Positions 1 to 13,505 are shown, numbered from the stretch's first letter. The stretch: DNA of 29,163 nt from Batkoa obscura (GCA_030770535.1 JASVEC010000228.1:1-29163); one strand, 5' to 3'. Notes: generated by a model from the sequence alone, not told the origin. Program-made: numbers and translations.

Positions 1-689
1 TAACCTCTATAATCTAAACCATCAATTATTCAATATCTAATAAATCTCTAAATCAATTAAGGAAAGGAAAACAATGTGATGACTTCAGTTATTAGAATAC
101 TTTTCTTTTAGAAGGGTTTGAGTTAAAACTTGGCAATAAAAAAATGGTGCTATTTTAAATTCATAAAGTTAATGAATAGTAACATTTATTTTTATACAAT
201 ATTATGGCTTCTTCTATTATTACAGATAGTAATTTGATATTTGTCATTTACTAAATTAAATAAATTAAAACGTTGTACTTACTTACTTTATACTACAACC
301 AATTAATAAGTTATTTATAGCTATTGTAAAGATTTTTTAACAATATTGATATGAATAATATTAAGATATCAAATCTTTGCTATTTAATCCTTTACATAGA
401 ATATTTAACATTCTTATATACCATAAGGAATTTTAAAAAGAAATTTTAATAGAACATAAAATAAACGTCCCAAATGTGATAGCTATGTTCTATACGGTGA
501 TATTTTCCGAGTTTTCCGAGGCTTTCGTAGCACTTAATTCACAAGTGGAAAAATAAATTTTTTAGTGAATAATTGTGGCTTTTTATTTAGCATATTAAGC
601 TAAGAAATTTTAAAAGTATTAATATCAAAACATTAAAAAAATACTATTATTTTATTATTAGAGATTTTGACCATAAAATAGTAAGATAA
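1..689. other. AT-rich spacer, no gene seen
   Basis: No coding region, RNA gene or inverted-repeat element is recognisable. The only local structure is a short direct repeat, TTTTCCGAG twice in a row, near 507-525. I looked on the minus strand for a transposase catalytic domain that could complete the CENP-B-like gene at 690-1736 and found none. Confidence 0.6.
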
Positions 690-1736
690 TTAATAAAACA
701 TGTTTCTATTTTTAGCTTCAGGAGTTACTACAGACTTTGATTTTGATTCTACATTTGTTGGGAAAAAGTTTTTAAGAAAGTCTTCCTCGGTTCTATGAAT
801 AGGTTTTCTTTTTTGGCTATGTTCATTATCTACTAAGCCCCCTAATTTGCGCTTCTCTATCAAAGCAGCATGAATAATAACCTCGGGACTATGTTTAGGT
901 TCAAAGACAGGAGCTGATTGAGCTGAAGAAGTTCCAGATTCAGGAGGCGATACCTCACTCGCATCATCTACTTTATCATTAGAAGCTCCTACTTTCAATA
1001 CAGGAATGGCTGGGTTTAATAAATTGCTAACACTGAAGGAACTATTTTTAGTTTTATAATCTTTAGATAAATTAAATAAGTCCACATTTTGAGGCACATT
1101 GCTTTAACTAAAACTTTACGTGATTGAATTTCGGTGGGTGGACGATAAGCAATAGGGTTACATTCCTTAGTCAATTCCTTAATAGAAAAGCCGTCATTTA
1201 AATAGGTTCGCCTTTTAGCATTTTGAAGTTAAGGTAATACTTCCTTTTAAACTTCCCAAGCCAAGTATTATTAGCAACAAAATCATTCAAATTCATGTCT
1301 TTAGCTAGACACTCGGCCTTCCATAAGATCATATCTTTATCAACACCTTCACGAACATTAATAATGTTGGATTAAGAACGTTACGCTTTTCATTTCGATT
1401 ACTGCAGGAATAATAAACCTTATGATTAGGAATAGAAACGCCTTCAGTACACCATTTAAAGAGCTCGGTCTCTAAACCATCATACGCTGTCTTTCTTATC
1501 CTTTTGCGAAAGTCATGGAAGTGTTCGATACTATTTTCAAGGATATGCTCCTTATTTAACAAAATCTTGGTAACTGTACTCCTTCCAATACTATATCTGG
1601 TGGCAATTGTTTGATGACTTAAACCTTGTTTTGACAGTTCAATTATACTCTTTTTGGTTTTAATATCGAGCACCTTACGTTGTCTAGTAGGTTTATCTAA
1701 AACATCTTGCCTGTCACTGTTATCCGAATTTATCAT
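690..1736 (-). pseudogene. Decayed CENP-B/pogo-type DNA-binding protein gene without a DDE domain
   Basis: The first 135 codons (1736 down to 1329, ATG start) hold a pipsqueak/CENP-B N-terminal helix-turn-helix at about residues 20-65, with SKQGLSHQTIATRYSIGRS in the helices. A Tc5/CENP-B second helix domain starts at LETELFKWC. Its continuation (LWKAECLAKDM, then NTWLGKFKRKY) lies in another frame. A 38-nt GT-AG stretch at about 1346-1383 would restore that frame as an intron. Two more frame changes follow, near 1200-1215 and near 1100. The last 135 residues are Ser/Pro/Glu-rich with a basic patch (SQKRKP). Tigger/pogo transposases have a DDE domain after this module; none is present. It is either a decayed transposase-derived host gene or a truncated element. 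The HTH identification is strong; the single-gene reconstruction is an inference. Confidence 0.6.
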
Positions 1737-2581
1737 GATTCAATTTAATTTAATTTAATTTATTTTTTTAGAGAAATGATTGTTGTATTTATACTTTCAA
1801 CAAAGAAAACTTCAGCTTTAATTAATAACTTTTTTATTAAAGAACAAATAAAATTAATGAGTCTCACTTCTATAAATAAAATATTTGTCACAGAACGAAT
1901 TAAAACGAGCTTTAAATTCTACTATATCCAATCATTTTATGTGAAAAATTTATCCATTAACTAAATAATAAAATGTTCTTTTCAACAAACAAGTGCTAAG
2001 CATTCAACCTTCTATTTTAAGCTCAAAATAAAGTAACTGTCTTAAAGTTCTTAATAAATTGATTAAATCTTGTTAAATTATGTAATTATAGCGTAGATGA
2101 GATGCCAAATATGGAAAATTGAATCTTTTCTAAGTTCCTTATCAATAGATTTGGCCACAAATAATAATAGTGTTTTGTAATTAAAGAACAGATGTTAACT
2201 ACAGTTTTGTTATTTTATTAAAGTTTTACTTTAGTTATTTTAGCTTATAATATAAAAACACATTTATTTAATTGTTATTATATTTTTTAATTTGAAGGAT
2301 TTCAATTTCAGATTGTACAAGTTTCTTTGTATTCATTTCAATGTGTTATTAATAAGATCAAATGATATTGGTGGACAAATCTTCAAATTTAATAGTGATA
2401 TTAAAGTGGTTTAAGAACCGTTATTTAACAAAATACAACTACTACAATTGGAAAATATTTTCTTAATTGTTAGGTTATACAATATCGAGTTTACCAAATT
2501 AATATATAAAAAATGACAATAGTATCCTAATCTATTAAAAAAACTACTATTCTCCACCTTTGCTAAATTTAAGCTGGTAGC
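1737..2581. other. AT-rich spacer
   Basis: A short TTTAA microsatellite lies at about 1741-1765, just upstream of the CENP-B-like gene start. The 62-codon open frame at 1776-1964 is AT-driven, has no recognisable domain, and I do not count it as a gene. Nothing else is supported. Confidence 0.55.
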
Positions 2582-2703
2582 TTATTTTAATCATCATATA
2601 GGGCAATTAAGTTCAATATTTTGATCAAAAACCTTTACTTTTAATGTTTGCTTATGCTTATGAAAATACTAAAATTAGTTGCCCTATATGATGACTAAGA
2701 TAA
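2582..2703. mobile_element. Small inverted-repeat element (MITE-like), family B copy 1
   Basis: The two ends form an inverted repeat of about 40 bases. The left arm reads TCATCATATAGGGCAATTAA from 2591. The right arm gives the same TCATCATATAGGGC on the opposite strand ending at 2694, and pairing continues outward to about 2582 and 2703. There is no coding capacity. A second copy with the same TATAGGGCAATTAA core lies at 13791-13902, so this is a dispersed family and not a chance hairpin. The transposase type is unknown. Confidence 0.7.
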
Positions 2704-3943
2704 TTAAATTTATTTTAATCTCCTTTTTAAAATTTCATAAAGTTCTTAAAAGGTTCATTTGTAAATTTGAATTGCCTTTATATTTTAGTTTGATATTCTA
2801 TTCTGTATTTGCGATATTAATATTAATAAAATACTATTAACGTTTAATATATCAAGTTATCAAATTAGTAAAATTATAATAATAATAAAATGTTTAGTGC
2901 ACTTTCTCAAGGTTCATTAATTATTATTGTATAAATTTTCATTGTGTTGATTAATAATCTCAATAATAAAAGGTCACAATCTTTTTAAGTAGTTACCTAT
3001 TATATAATTTTTCCATTAAGTTCTTAAAATTGGGTTTCAGAAGCGCAAAAAAAATAAGCCTAATAATAATAAAATGAAACTATCTAAATTTCTAATATTT
3101 TATTTAATTACTATTATGCAATTATTAAATAATTTGTAGTAACAATAGCCAAGATGGGATAAATCTATTAATAATTATTAGTCTTCATTTAACTATAATC
3201 TTTTAACAGAGTGTTTGTTTGAGTTATACATTATACATTTCAATCAACAATTCAACAAATAAAAATTCGCTATGATGATTTAATCTCGATTTTTAGTATT
3301 CTGTAAAAGTATAGAATAAAAGAAGAAACTTTTTAAAGTAATAGTTCGCAAACTTTAAGTAAAAGTACCTGCTGTCAATCCTTAATCCTTTTGTAATTAT
3401 ATCAAACTTTTACTATAGAATAATATTAAGAAATAATTTAATACGCTGAGATATAAAAAAGTGTCATTATTCTTTATTTATTATGCTTAAGAATTGGTAG
3501 GTTATTATAAATCCATTCTTATACTAAATCATAACATAAGCCTCAAGATAATTATAATGATTACATTGAAGTTACAAAAACGATAACTGTTCGATAAATA
3601 AAACTTGTTATTTAATACCAAGATTCAAAGAGCAACAAAGTGATTGATTTTGTTTAAAAAGAAAGGTTTAAAATACTATATTAATATACCTATTTGTTCA
3701 AAAAGTTTAAAAACCTGTTTAAAGTGAAAATGAATTTTTATAGTTTAAATCTCTATAAATGTCATTTTATTTCAATTTTAATAACTGTGCGAATGTTTTA
3801 AGAACTTTATCAAGTGTATAAATAAAAAATTTCAATTTGGAGAATTTTATGTGCCCAAGTTCAAAGTTGAATAAAACAATTAAAGAATGACTTTTAAAAA
3901 AAATCTTAAAGAAGCGAAGGTTTCCATACGTTTTGTTTTAGAA
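2704..3943. other. AT-rich spacer upstream of the tandem paralogues
   Basis: I see no gene, RNA or repeat family here; only AT-rich low-complexity sequence with scattered homopolymer runs up to the TATA-like site of the next gene. Confidence 0.5.
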
Positions 3944-3953
3944 TATATAAAAG
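3944..3953 (+). promoter_or_regulatory. TATA-like box upstream of the first tandem paralogue
   Basis: TATATAAAAG lies about 200 bases before the ATG at 4154. It matches a TATA box well, but in DNA this AT-rich it could occur by chance. The second paralogue and the CsbD-like gene have TATATAAATA 67-77 bases before their ATGs, which supports the pattern. Confidence 0.35.
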
Positions 3954-4153
3954 GAAAATGAGTTTAGTGAGGTTATGTAGAAAAGTAAGGGATATGAGAA
4001 TAACCTTTTACTACTTTGTCTTTTAAGCAGTTTAAAGTGTTAAAAGTGTTTTTCCATTTTCTTTCACTTTATGCATCATTAGTGATTTCGCATTAAATTA
4101 AAGTCATAAAAAAATTGAACTTTGGATTAAAATAATTCATCTTACAATTATTA

Positions 4154-5887
4154 ATGATAGGTAAACTGATGGTTAAGAGAAGGATAAGAAGTAACCATGA
4201 TCGAATGAAGGAGCAGATGCAAAAATTGGCAATAACGATCAATAATCATATTAATTTTATTGGTACTATTAATGATGCTCAACTTCATAGAGTTAGCTAT
4301 GGTAAGTAAATATATAGTTATAATATTATAATCATTGAAAAAATAACTAGAATATTTGAGCTGGGTAAAACATCGATTGATTAAAAGTAGAGAGAAAAAA
4401 GAACATAATCAATTAAATGAAATAGAAGCAATAAACCGAATGGAAGTATTTAAAACCGAAATGGATCATTATTTAAAAATATATTTTATTACCAATAGTC
4501 CCATCATCACCAACCGAGAAACCAATTTTATCCCCAACCTATTTGATTTTGGTAGATTTTTGGAAACTGGATTAAAGTTCATGCCTGGGCTTTTAGACCC
4601 TTGTAATTTATGGCTTGGAAAAGATACTTTACTACAAGTGACTAAAAAAAATAGGGAAGAGTTGCTTACTTATGTTTACTTTGCTTTATTAGCTAGGTTT
4701 ACTTTGCCAAAAAATAGCCAAAGTTATAAACTTATCTATTCCAATAGCTTAAAAAACATTCGATTATTATTACCAGAAGCATATTCTACACCAACCCATA
4801 ACAATATAATAGCTATTAGTCTATTGAGTCATTTGGCTTTATCTCATTCCAATTTTGGATTGGTGGAAAGATATTTTTTTTCAGCTGTTAGAATGGCAGA
4901 AATATTAGGTTATAATTTAGAAAAAGAACGCTTGGGATCTATAGATAATCTAATTTTTCACAGTAAAAGAGGTAAAAATTTATGGAATACCTTATATCTA
5001 TCATACATCGCTTATAGCGCCACTATATTGGATTTCCCAGTTTATCACTTTCAAATAGATAGTATCAATTTAACTCCCTATTTAAATACAGAACATTGTG
5101 AGTTTTTGGAGATTGGTCAAAATGAAGTGGGAAAAAATCAAGTAAACATGCTGGATTTTTTAACTCACTTGTGGCTGTTAATTTAGCTAATTTGAGACAT
5201 AGCTTAAATATCAAAAGTGAAAATCAAACAGTTATAACTTTAATAGAGAATGAGGAGTTAAAATTACCTTTATCAGAGTTTAATTCATATTGTACAGCTT
5301 TAATGAATTGTAATATGGAATTGAATAGTAACGATATAGTAGATAAAAATACACAATTAAATGTATATAGGTTTTTTAAAGTTTTAATTGATACTACTAT
5401 TATATCATTGTATTATCCAGTCATTTTATTAGCCCCTAAACCGGTTGAATTTTTAGAAGAAGAGAGTCGACTTTTGTATAATTTAGCAAACACATCGTTT
5501 GAAATAATGTTCCAATTGGATAATAATGAAAACACAACAACCTTTATTACGAACTTAATATCAGAAGTATCTGTACTTGTTGCGGGTCTTGAAATGAATC
5601 AAAATATTTTTTCCTGTTCTCAATTTTGTTACTTAATTTATGTTTATTGGAATATCATTTCTAATGCATCGAATAATGATAAGAAGTCATTTGATGTTGA
5701 TAAGGTAAACAAGTCAAAGGAGCGTGGATTGATTGTTTTAAAAGCAGTCAAAGAGCTGGCAGTGGAAGGTAGAAAAACTTTGCGTAGTGATGCTAAGTTG
5801 AATTTAAAGCAGGTTGATAGGGCATTGGATAGATTTCAATTGCCACCAGAATACATCAAAAAGGTCAAAGAGATAATGAATAATTAA
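4154..5887 (+). CDS. Fungal transcription-factor regulatory-domain-like protein, zinc cluster absent (tandem copy 1, one frame break)
   Basis: Exon 1 is 4154-4301 and exon 2 starts at 4351. The 49-nt intron (GTAAGT..TAG) is in the same phase and place as in copy 2. The ATG at 4154 aligns with that of copy 2. The product would be about 560 residues. The middle has features of the fungal-specific transcription factor domain: NNIIAISLLSHLALSHS, then ERYFFSAVRMAEILGY, then RGKNLWNTLYLSYI with the Trp typical of this fold. The N-terminus is basic (KRRIRS), like the linker after a Zn2Cys6 cluster, but no cysteine cluster is present. Reading shifts by one missing base near 5168-5170: FLTHL continues as VAVNL only in the other frame, as the paralogue shows. 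It may be a recent pseudogene or a sequence error. Function is unknown beyond a possible regulator-related role. Confidence 0.65.
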
Positions 5888-6436
5888 GGATAAATGAGAG
5901 TTGGAAATTATTTTTGATGTAATGGAAATGTATTTAATAAATAATAATTATTTGAGTAGAATTTCTAAGTATGGTTTTGATATAGTATAATATTAAATAA
6001 TGATAATAAGTAAACTTATAATTAAAGTATTTAAAAAATATTATAAATATTAACACCTTTAAGCTAGTTAAATTATATTAAAAATTATTGGTATCGATTT
6101 TGTTCTTGTTTTAACAGTTATCAGACGGATTTTGTTTATGCTTAGCAAATTTTAACTTTAACTATTCTAAATGAAATTCGACTAACCAAGTAGATTTTAT
6201 ATCCTTCTAAAGGTTGATTTAATTAGTCGAGATTACTAGTATAACACTGATTTATTACAATCATAGTTCAAAAAAATTGTTAATATGTAACCTGATGACA
6301 ATGTGAACACACATACCTTTATTGAGATGAATTTGAATTTTAAATTGGTATAAATATTGCAACTATTTTTTAAATTCAATAATAGCAACTTGATTTACAT
6401 AATTCAATGAAGTTAAATATTCCCAAGCTTTAACTT
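5888..6436. other. AT-rich spacer between the tandem paralogues
   Basis: No gene or structured RNA is seen. In particular there is no cysteine-rich frame that could supply a Zn2Cys6 exon for the following gene. Confidence 0.5.
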
Positions 6437-6446
6437 TATATAAATA
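6437..6446 (+). promoter_or_regulatory. TATA-like box of the second tandem paralogue
   Basis: TATATAAATA lies 67 bases before the ATG at 6504. The same 10-mer precedes the CsbD-like gene at a similar distance (14341-14350). If real, it fixes the gene start and leaves no room for an upstream zinc-cluster exon. Confidence 0.4.
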
Positions 6447-6503
6447 CTATTTCTTTTTCAATACAATTCCAAACATTTGATTTCTTCTATGCAATTTTAG
6501 CCA

Positions 6504-8238
6504 ATGACAGAAAAAGTGATAATAAAGCGGATAAGAAGTCGACAAGATCGAATGAAAGAACAAATACAACAATTAACAAGGATAACAAATCATTATATTT
6601 ACACTGTTAACACAATTAATGACGTTCAATTAAATGAGATTAGCTATGGTATTTAACTATATAAATTATAATGTTTACTAATATCTTTAAAAACAACTAG
6701 ATTATTTAAGCTGGGTAATTGACCAACTAGCAAATAATAAAAGGAAGAAAGAATACAATCAATTGGAGCAAATGGAATTAATAAAGAGAATAAAAGTATT
6801 TAAAACAAAAATAATTTATCATTTAAAACTATGCACTACTACCAGCAGTTCGATCATGATCAATCGAAATTATACTACTATTGATAACTTATTTAACTTT
6901 GCTCAATTTTTAGAATTTGGATTAAAAATGGTACCGACTCTTCTAGATCCCAATAATTTATGGCTTCAAAAAGAAACTTTATTTCAAATCATTCAAAAAG
7001 ATAAGAAAGGGCTACTTACTCATGTTTTTTATGCTTTATTAGCAAAACTTACTTTACCACAAAATAGTCCAAGTTATAAAGTTATTTATTCTAACAGTCT
7101 GAAAAATATTCGACTATTGTTACCAATAGCTTATCAAATACCAAGTTGTAACAATGTAATTGCTTTAAGCTTATTGAGTTATTTAGCTTTATCTCATTCC
7201 AAGTTTGAATTAGTAGAAAGATACTATTTTTCAGCTGTTAGAATGGGTGAAGTATTGGGTACAACTCGAAAGAGAAAAGCATTGACTGTATAGATCAAGT
7301 AAGTCATCATAATACAAGAGGTAAGAATATATGGAATATGTTATACTTAGGGTATATCACTTATTCTAATGCTATAATTGACTTTCCAGCATATAAATTT
7401 GATATTGATCAAGTGGATTTAGTACCTTATTTAAATATTGGAGAATGTCGCTTTTTGGAAGTTGGACAAAGTGAAGAGAACACAAAATATGAAAGACATC
7501 AAATATTTCTTAAGAAGGTTGTAGCTATTAATTTATTTATTATCCAACATACTTTAAACATTAAACACAAAAAAAAAGAGTTAATATCAATAATAAAAAA
7601 CGAAGAGGTAAAGTTGCCATCATCTGAGTTTAATCAACAGAATACAATATTAATGAGTTTAAATTTGGAATTGAACAATAATAAAATAGTAAACAAGAAC
7701 ACTCAATTAAATGTTTATAATTATTTCCAATTATTAGTTAATACTTCATTGATTTTATTATACTATCCAATATTACAATTAATACCTAAACCAATGAAAT
7801 TTTCAAAAGAAGAAAAATGAACTTTTACTTAATTTAGTTGATATGTCATTTGAAATAATATTTAAATCAGATAATAAAGATAGTACAATAAATGAAGTTG
7901 ATAATCCATTAACTGAAATAAAAGTACTTATTGCTGGTATTGAAAAGAAACAAACTATTATTTCATGTGCTCAATTTGCTATTTTTATTTATGTCTATTG
8001 GAATATTATTTATATACTGAAAGATGAGGAAGTAGGTGTGGGATATAACGAAATAAGAAATAATTGCAAAGAACGTAGTTTAACAATTTTAAATATGATT
8101 AAGCAAGTGAGTATCAAGAGTAAAAAAGAAGTACGTAATGATGCAAGATTAAGTTTAATAGAACTTAATAGGGCATTAAATAGATTTCAATTACCATTAG
8201 ATTATGTGGAAAAAGTTAACAACGTAATGAACAATTAA
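6504..8238 (+). pseudogene. Fungal transcription-factor regulatory-domain-like protein, zinc cluster absent (tandem copy 2, two frame breaks)
   Basis: This is a clear paralogue of the gene at 4154-5887. Exon 1 is 6504-6648, the intron 6649-6700 (52 nt, same phase) and exon 2 runs from 6701. The basic start (KRIRSRQDRMKEQ) is followed by the same helical blocks: NNVIALSLLSYLALSHS, ERYYFSAVRMGEVLG, and after a frame change RGKNIWNMLYLGYI. One base is missing near 7258-7262 (LG continues as YNSKEKS in another frame). One extra A sits in the run near 7812-7817, where the related copy at 12 kb has four A instead of five. The C-terminus ends RFQLPLDYVEKVNNVMNN, like copy 1. No zinc cluster is present. 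Conserved length and splice site argue that it was functional until recently. Confidence 0.6.
7387..7977 (+). repeat. Near-identical tract shared with 12247-12836 (inverted)
   Basis: This 591-base part of copy 2 matches the reverse complement of 12247-12836 base for base wherever I compared it, apart from one A in a homopolymer. The encoded residues are the same throughout. Outside both borders the two genes are still homologous but clearly diverged. I read it as a gene conversion tract. Confidence 0.85.
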
Positions 8239-8792
8239 AGAGGATTTTTTTAATAAAAGTATAGTTAATAAAGTATAGTTATTTAGAAACGAAACCTTTT
8301 TAATAAATTCAATTCAACTAAAATAAGATTTTCATAAATATTTTTAGATAATTGAATTAAAGTTACCTTGATATCTTTACTGATTATCAAGTAATAATAA
8401 AAAATTGAATTTTTTTAGATAAGTTTATTTTAAAATGAATTTAAAAAGAATCAGAAATCAAAGAGCTGCAAAATAATGAAATAAAATTATTCTAATAAAA
8501 TAAAAGATGGAATTTTGAAATATAACATGATATTATTTAGTTTTTATTTTAATTCAAAATACGGATTATTAATTTTAGGTTGTTAAAATTTACTCTTTAT
8601 CTAGCATATGGACTTGAATTTCCAATTTTATTGGGTCAAAATGAATAACATTCAAAAACTATCTTATTTTTTCAGATTAGATAGATTATATTTTTTATTC
8701 TTTAGATTTTAGATAATCGATAAGCTACTAGTTAACGATAGCAATAATAGCAATTAGCAACTAAATCATAGTAATTGAAAGACGATCACATA
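8239..8792. other. AT-rich spacer upstream of the S6 kinase
   Basis: About 550 bases with no recognisable gene. It should hold the kinase promoter, but no convincing TATA box or upstream element can be picked out from the AT-rich background. Confidence 0.5.
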
Positions 8793-10459
<1,667 letters not shown>

Positions 10460-10748
10460 AGTTTTAAAAAGAATAAGATTAGTAGAGGTGAGGGGGAAAT
10501 ATTATAGAGGTGTCGTTGAGTTTTGATTATTGTTGAGTAGAAGCTTTCTTTTTTGATTTAAAAAGGAAAGTTAAGTTTGATATAGTTAGAATTTAATAAA
10601 TGGATATATATTAATTAGAATATTTTTAGTATTTTATTTTTGAAATAATTCATTCACTTTTTGCAATAAAAAAGCAAATTAATTGCAAAACCAATTGAAG
10701 TTTTATAAATTTATTGAATTTTACTCTTTAAATTTTTGTTTTGAGAAA

Positions 10749-11929
10749 ATGGATCGTAGACGTATAACTGGGCCTGAACTTAGTGTAGCACCTTATTATA
10801 AAAAAGAAGAATTAGATAATTCAATTGATTTTAATAAAAGAGAAGACAATAGAAATTTCGATCAATTTCGACTACCTTGTAAATAAATTATTTACAGTTA
10901 TATTAATAAAATTTAAATTAATGTTAATTGATTTTTATAGTTATTAAAACAAATTTAATTCCTCAAGCCAAAGGTTCTTGTTTTATCGAAAGCGGAAATA
11001 CAAAATTGATTTGTTCTGTGTAACTATTTAATTACTAAATTTCTATTCTATTAATTATATTAACTTTTATTCTGTTTAATAGCTATGGTCCAAGACAACA
11101 AAAAAAGCAGTTATTTTCATCATCTGCTTCATTAACTTGTGAATTAAAGTATGCTTCCTTCTCAAAAAAAACTCGTCAACCTCATCAACCAGTAAATTTT
11201 GATCATCTCAACTCATTTGATGATCATAACTAACTCACTTTTTCTTTTTAGACTGAAAAACAAAAAGAAGTTTCAAAAATTATTGAGCAAAGTTTATCTC
11301 CAGCTATTCGATTAGATAGATATCCAAAATCAACAATTGAATTATTTATTACTATATTACAAAATGATGGTACTATGAGCTGTTTAGCTAATGCAATTAC
11401 AGCTGCCTCAATAGCTTTAACTACAGCTGGTATTGAAATGGTTGATCTAGTTATTGGTAGTTCAGCAGTAAGTTTTTAATGTATTTTAATTTCAACTTAG
11501 TTTAAGTCAAAATAGAATTAAGATAATGGAGTTTTAATTAGGAAACATTATATTAATATAATCAATTTGTTTAATTTTTTATTTTATTATGTATAGGTAT
11601 TTCAAAAAGATGTTATGTTAATTGATGGCAATTTTAAAGAAGATGATTTAATATCTGATTCAAAAATGATGTTAGCTGTTATGCCTTCATTAAATTTAAT
11701 TAATCATTTTATTGTGGAAGGCTTACCTTTAGATTTACAATTAACTAGAAGTGTAAGTTTGTTATTATTAGCTCTATTGGTTTTTTATAGTGTATTTATT
11801 TAATATTCTACTTTATAGGGTATGCATAAATGTTTAGATACTTGTTTCCAACAATACAGTTTAGTAACTCAAGTACTTACAAAAGGATTAAAAAATAAAG
11901 AAAAGGATGAGAATGAAATGGAAGATTAA
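10749..11929 (+). CDS. MTR3: Exosome complex subunit Mtr3 (EXOSC6-like, RNase PH fold)
   Basis: Six exons: 10749-10878, 10941-11019, 11083-11191, 11252-11467, 11597-11752, 11819-11929, all in frame, giving 266 residues, normal for Mtr3. The protein is a non-catalytic member of the six-subunit RNase PH ring of the RNA exosome, acting in 3'-5' RNA processing and decay in nucleus and cytoplasm (family knowledge). Visible family blocks are IPQAKGSCFIESGNTKLIC followed by SVYGPRQ, then LTCELKYASFSKK, RLDRYPKSTIELFI, LANAITAASIALTTAGIEM, DLVIG and LAVMPSLN. SVYGPRQ and the basic KYASFSKK stretch favour Mtr3 over Rrp41 or Rrp46. The ATG at 10749 is the first in its frame, with AAA before it. It converges on an old pseudogene ending at 12015. 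Confidence 0.88.
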
Positions 11930-12246
11930 AATAGAAAATTATTAAAATTAGGTTACACTTTATAATAAGTTGTTTATTATTATCATTATTTTGCTTAAGT
12001 TTTATAACCAACTTTTACCTATTCAATATCTGTTGAACCATATTAGCATATCCCAAAGGTAATAAAAACCTATTTAATGTATTCTTTAACTATAACAATG
12101 TTATCTCAACCTCTTCGTACATTTTATCTTTACTTTCTTTTTCCATCAATTTGACTACTTTTAAAATCGTCTTGTTATCTTGTAATAAATTAACATTATT
12201 CCCAGTTATAATGAAACTGATTCCAATAAACAAAAACTAATACTTT

Positions 12247-12836
12247 AAATTGAGCACATGAAATAATAGTTTGTTTCTTTTCAATACCAGCAATAAGTAC
12301 TTTTATTTCAGTTAATGGATTATCAACTTCATTTATTGTACTATCTTTATTATCTGATTTAAATATTATTTCAAATGACATATCAACTAAATTAAGTAAA
12401 AGTTCATTTTCTTCTTTTGAAAATTTCATTGGTTTAGGTATTAATTGTAATATTGGATAGTATAATAAAATCAATGAAGTATTAACTAATAATTGGAAAT
12501 AATTATAAACATTTAATTGAGTGTTCTTGTTTACTATTTTATTATTGTTCAATTCCAAATTTAAACTCATTAATATTGTATTCTGTTGATTAAACTCAGA
12601 TGATGGCAACTTTACCTCTTCGTTTTTTATTATTGATATTAACTCTTTTTTTTTGTGTTTAATGTTTAAAGTATGTTGGATAATAAATAAATTAATAGCT
12701 ACAACCTTCTTAAGAAATATTTGATGTCTTTCATATTTTGTGTTCTCTTCACTTTGTCCAACTTCCAAAAAGCGACATTCTCCAATATTTAAATAAGGTA
12801 CTAAATCCACTTGATCAATATCAAATTTATATGCTG
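12247..12836 (-). repeat. Near-identical tract shared with 7387-7977
   Basis: 590 bases, one base shorter than the partner tract because of a four- instead of five-A run. The borders are sharp. At 12837 and 12246 the sequence changes from identical to only loosely similar while the encoded protein still aligns. The surrounding pseudogene is heavily degraded, so the direction was probably from the copy at 6504-8238 into this one. Confidence 0.85.
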
Positions 12837-13505
12837 AAAAATTAAGTATAACACCAATATAAATAATATACAATGTGTACAAAACATTCCATAAGCTATT
12901 ACTTTAATAAGTTAATTTACGATTCAATTCCATTTCCTTATTTTTGAGATTCAACCCTAACATCTTTGTTATCTTAACCGCACCAAAAAAAGCATTTTAT
13001 TGTCAATTTATAATTACAGTAATACAATCCTAAACAACTTAAAAAACCCAAAGCAATTAAATTATTATAGCTTGGTTTTACATGTGCTTCAGGCAACAAC
13101 GATCAAATATTTCTTAAACTATTAAAACAAATGAGATTATAAATGGAACTTGTCGAGGGCAGAATGAATTTAACTATTAATAAAAAAACAAATAGAAGTA
13201 ATTCATAATTCTTTCTTTGAGCTATCAAGAGATTGTGCTTCGATTAAGCCATTGATCCCCAGGATCAAAAAGAGTTGGTATGAGGTTCATATCAAATTCT
13301 AAAAACTTTCCAATATCTTATATGTTAGTGATAGTATTATACTTCCTATTGATGATAGAAGTGTTAGAGGTAATATATACATTTATTTGATATTATATTT
13401 GAATTTAAAATAGTTTAATTCTTTTTATTATCTCCAATTCGTTCACTTACTAAATTCTATTATTATAATGAGACAATTATTCACTGACCCAATTTAAATA
13501 ATCTA

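Noticed and set aside
1776-1964. 62-codon plus-strand open frame
   Set aside because: Low-complexity composition, no domain and no paralogue; expected by chance in this composition.
3958-4026. Short upstream open frame before the first regulator-like gene
   Set aside because: Its ATG is only five bases after the TATA-like box, so it would probably lie upstream of the transcript start; no conserved counterpart in the second copy.
5131-5185. An intron to explain the frame break in the first regulator-like copy (GTAAAC to TTTAG)
   Set aside because: Removing it leads straight into a stop (CTA ATT TGA) and would delete residues conserved in the paralogue.
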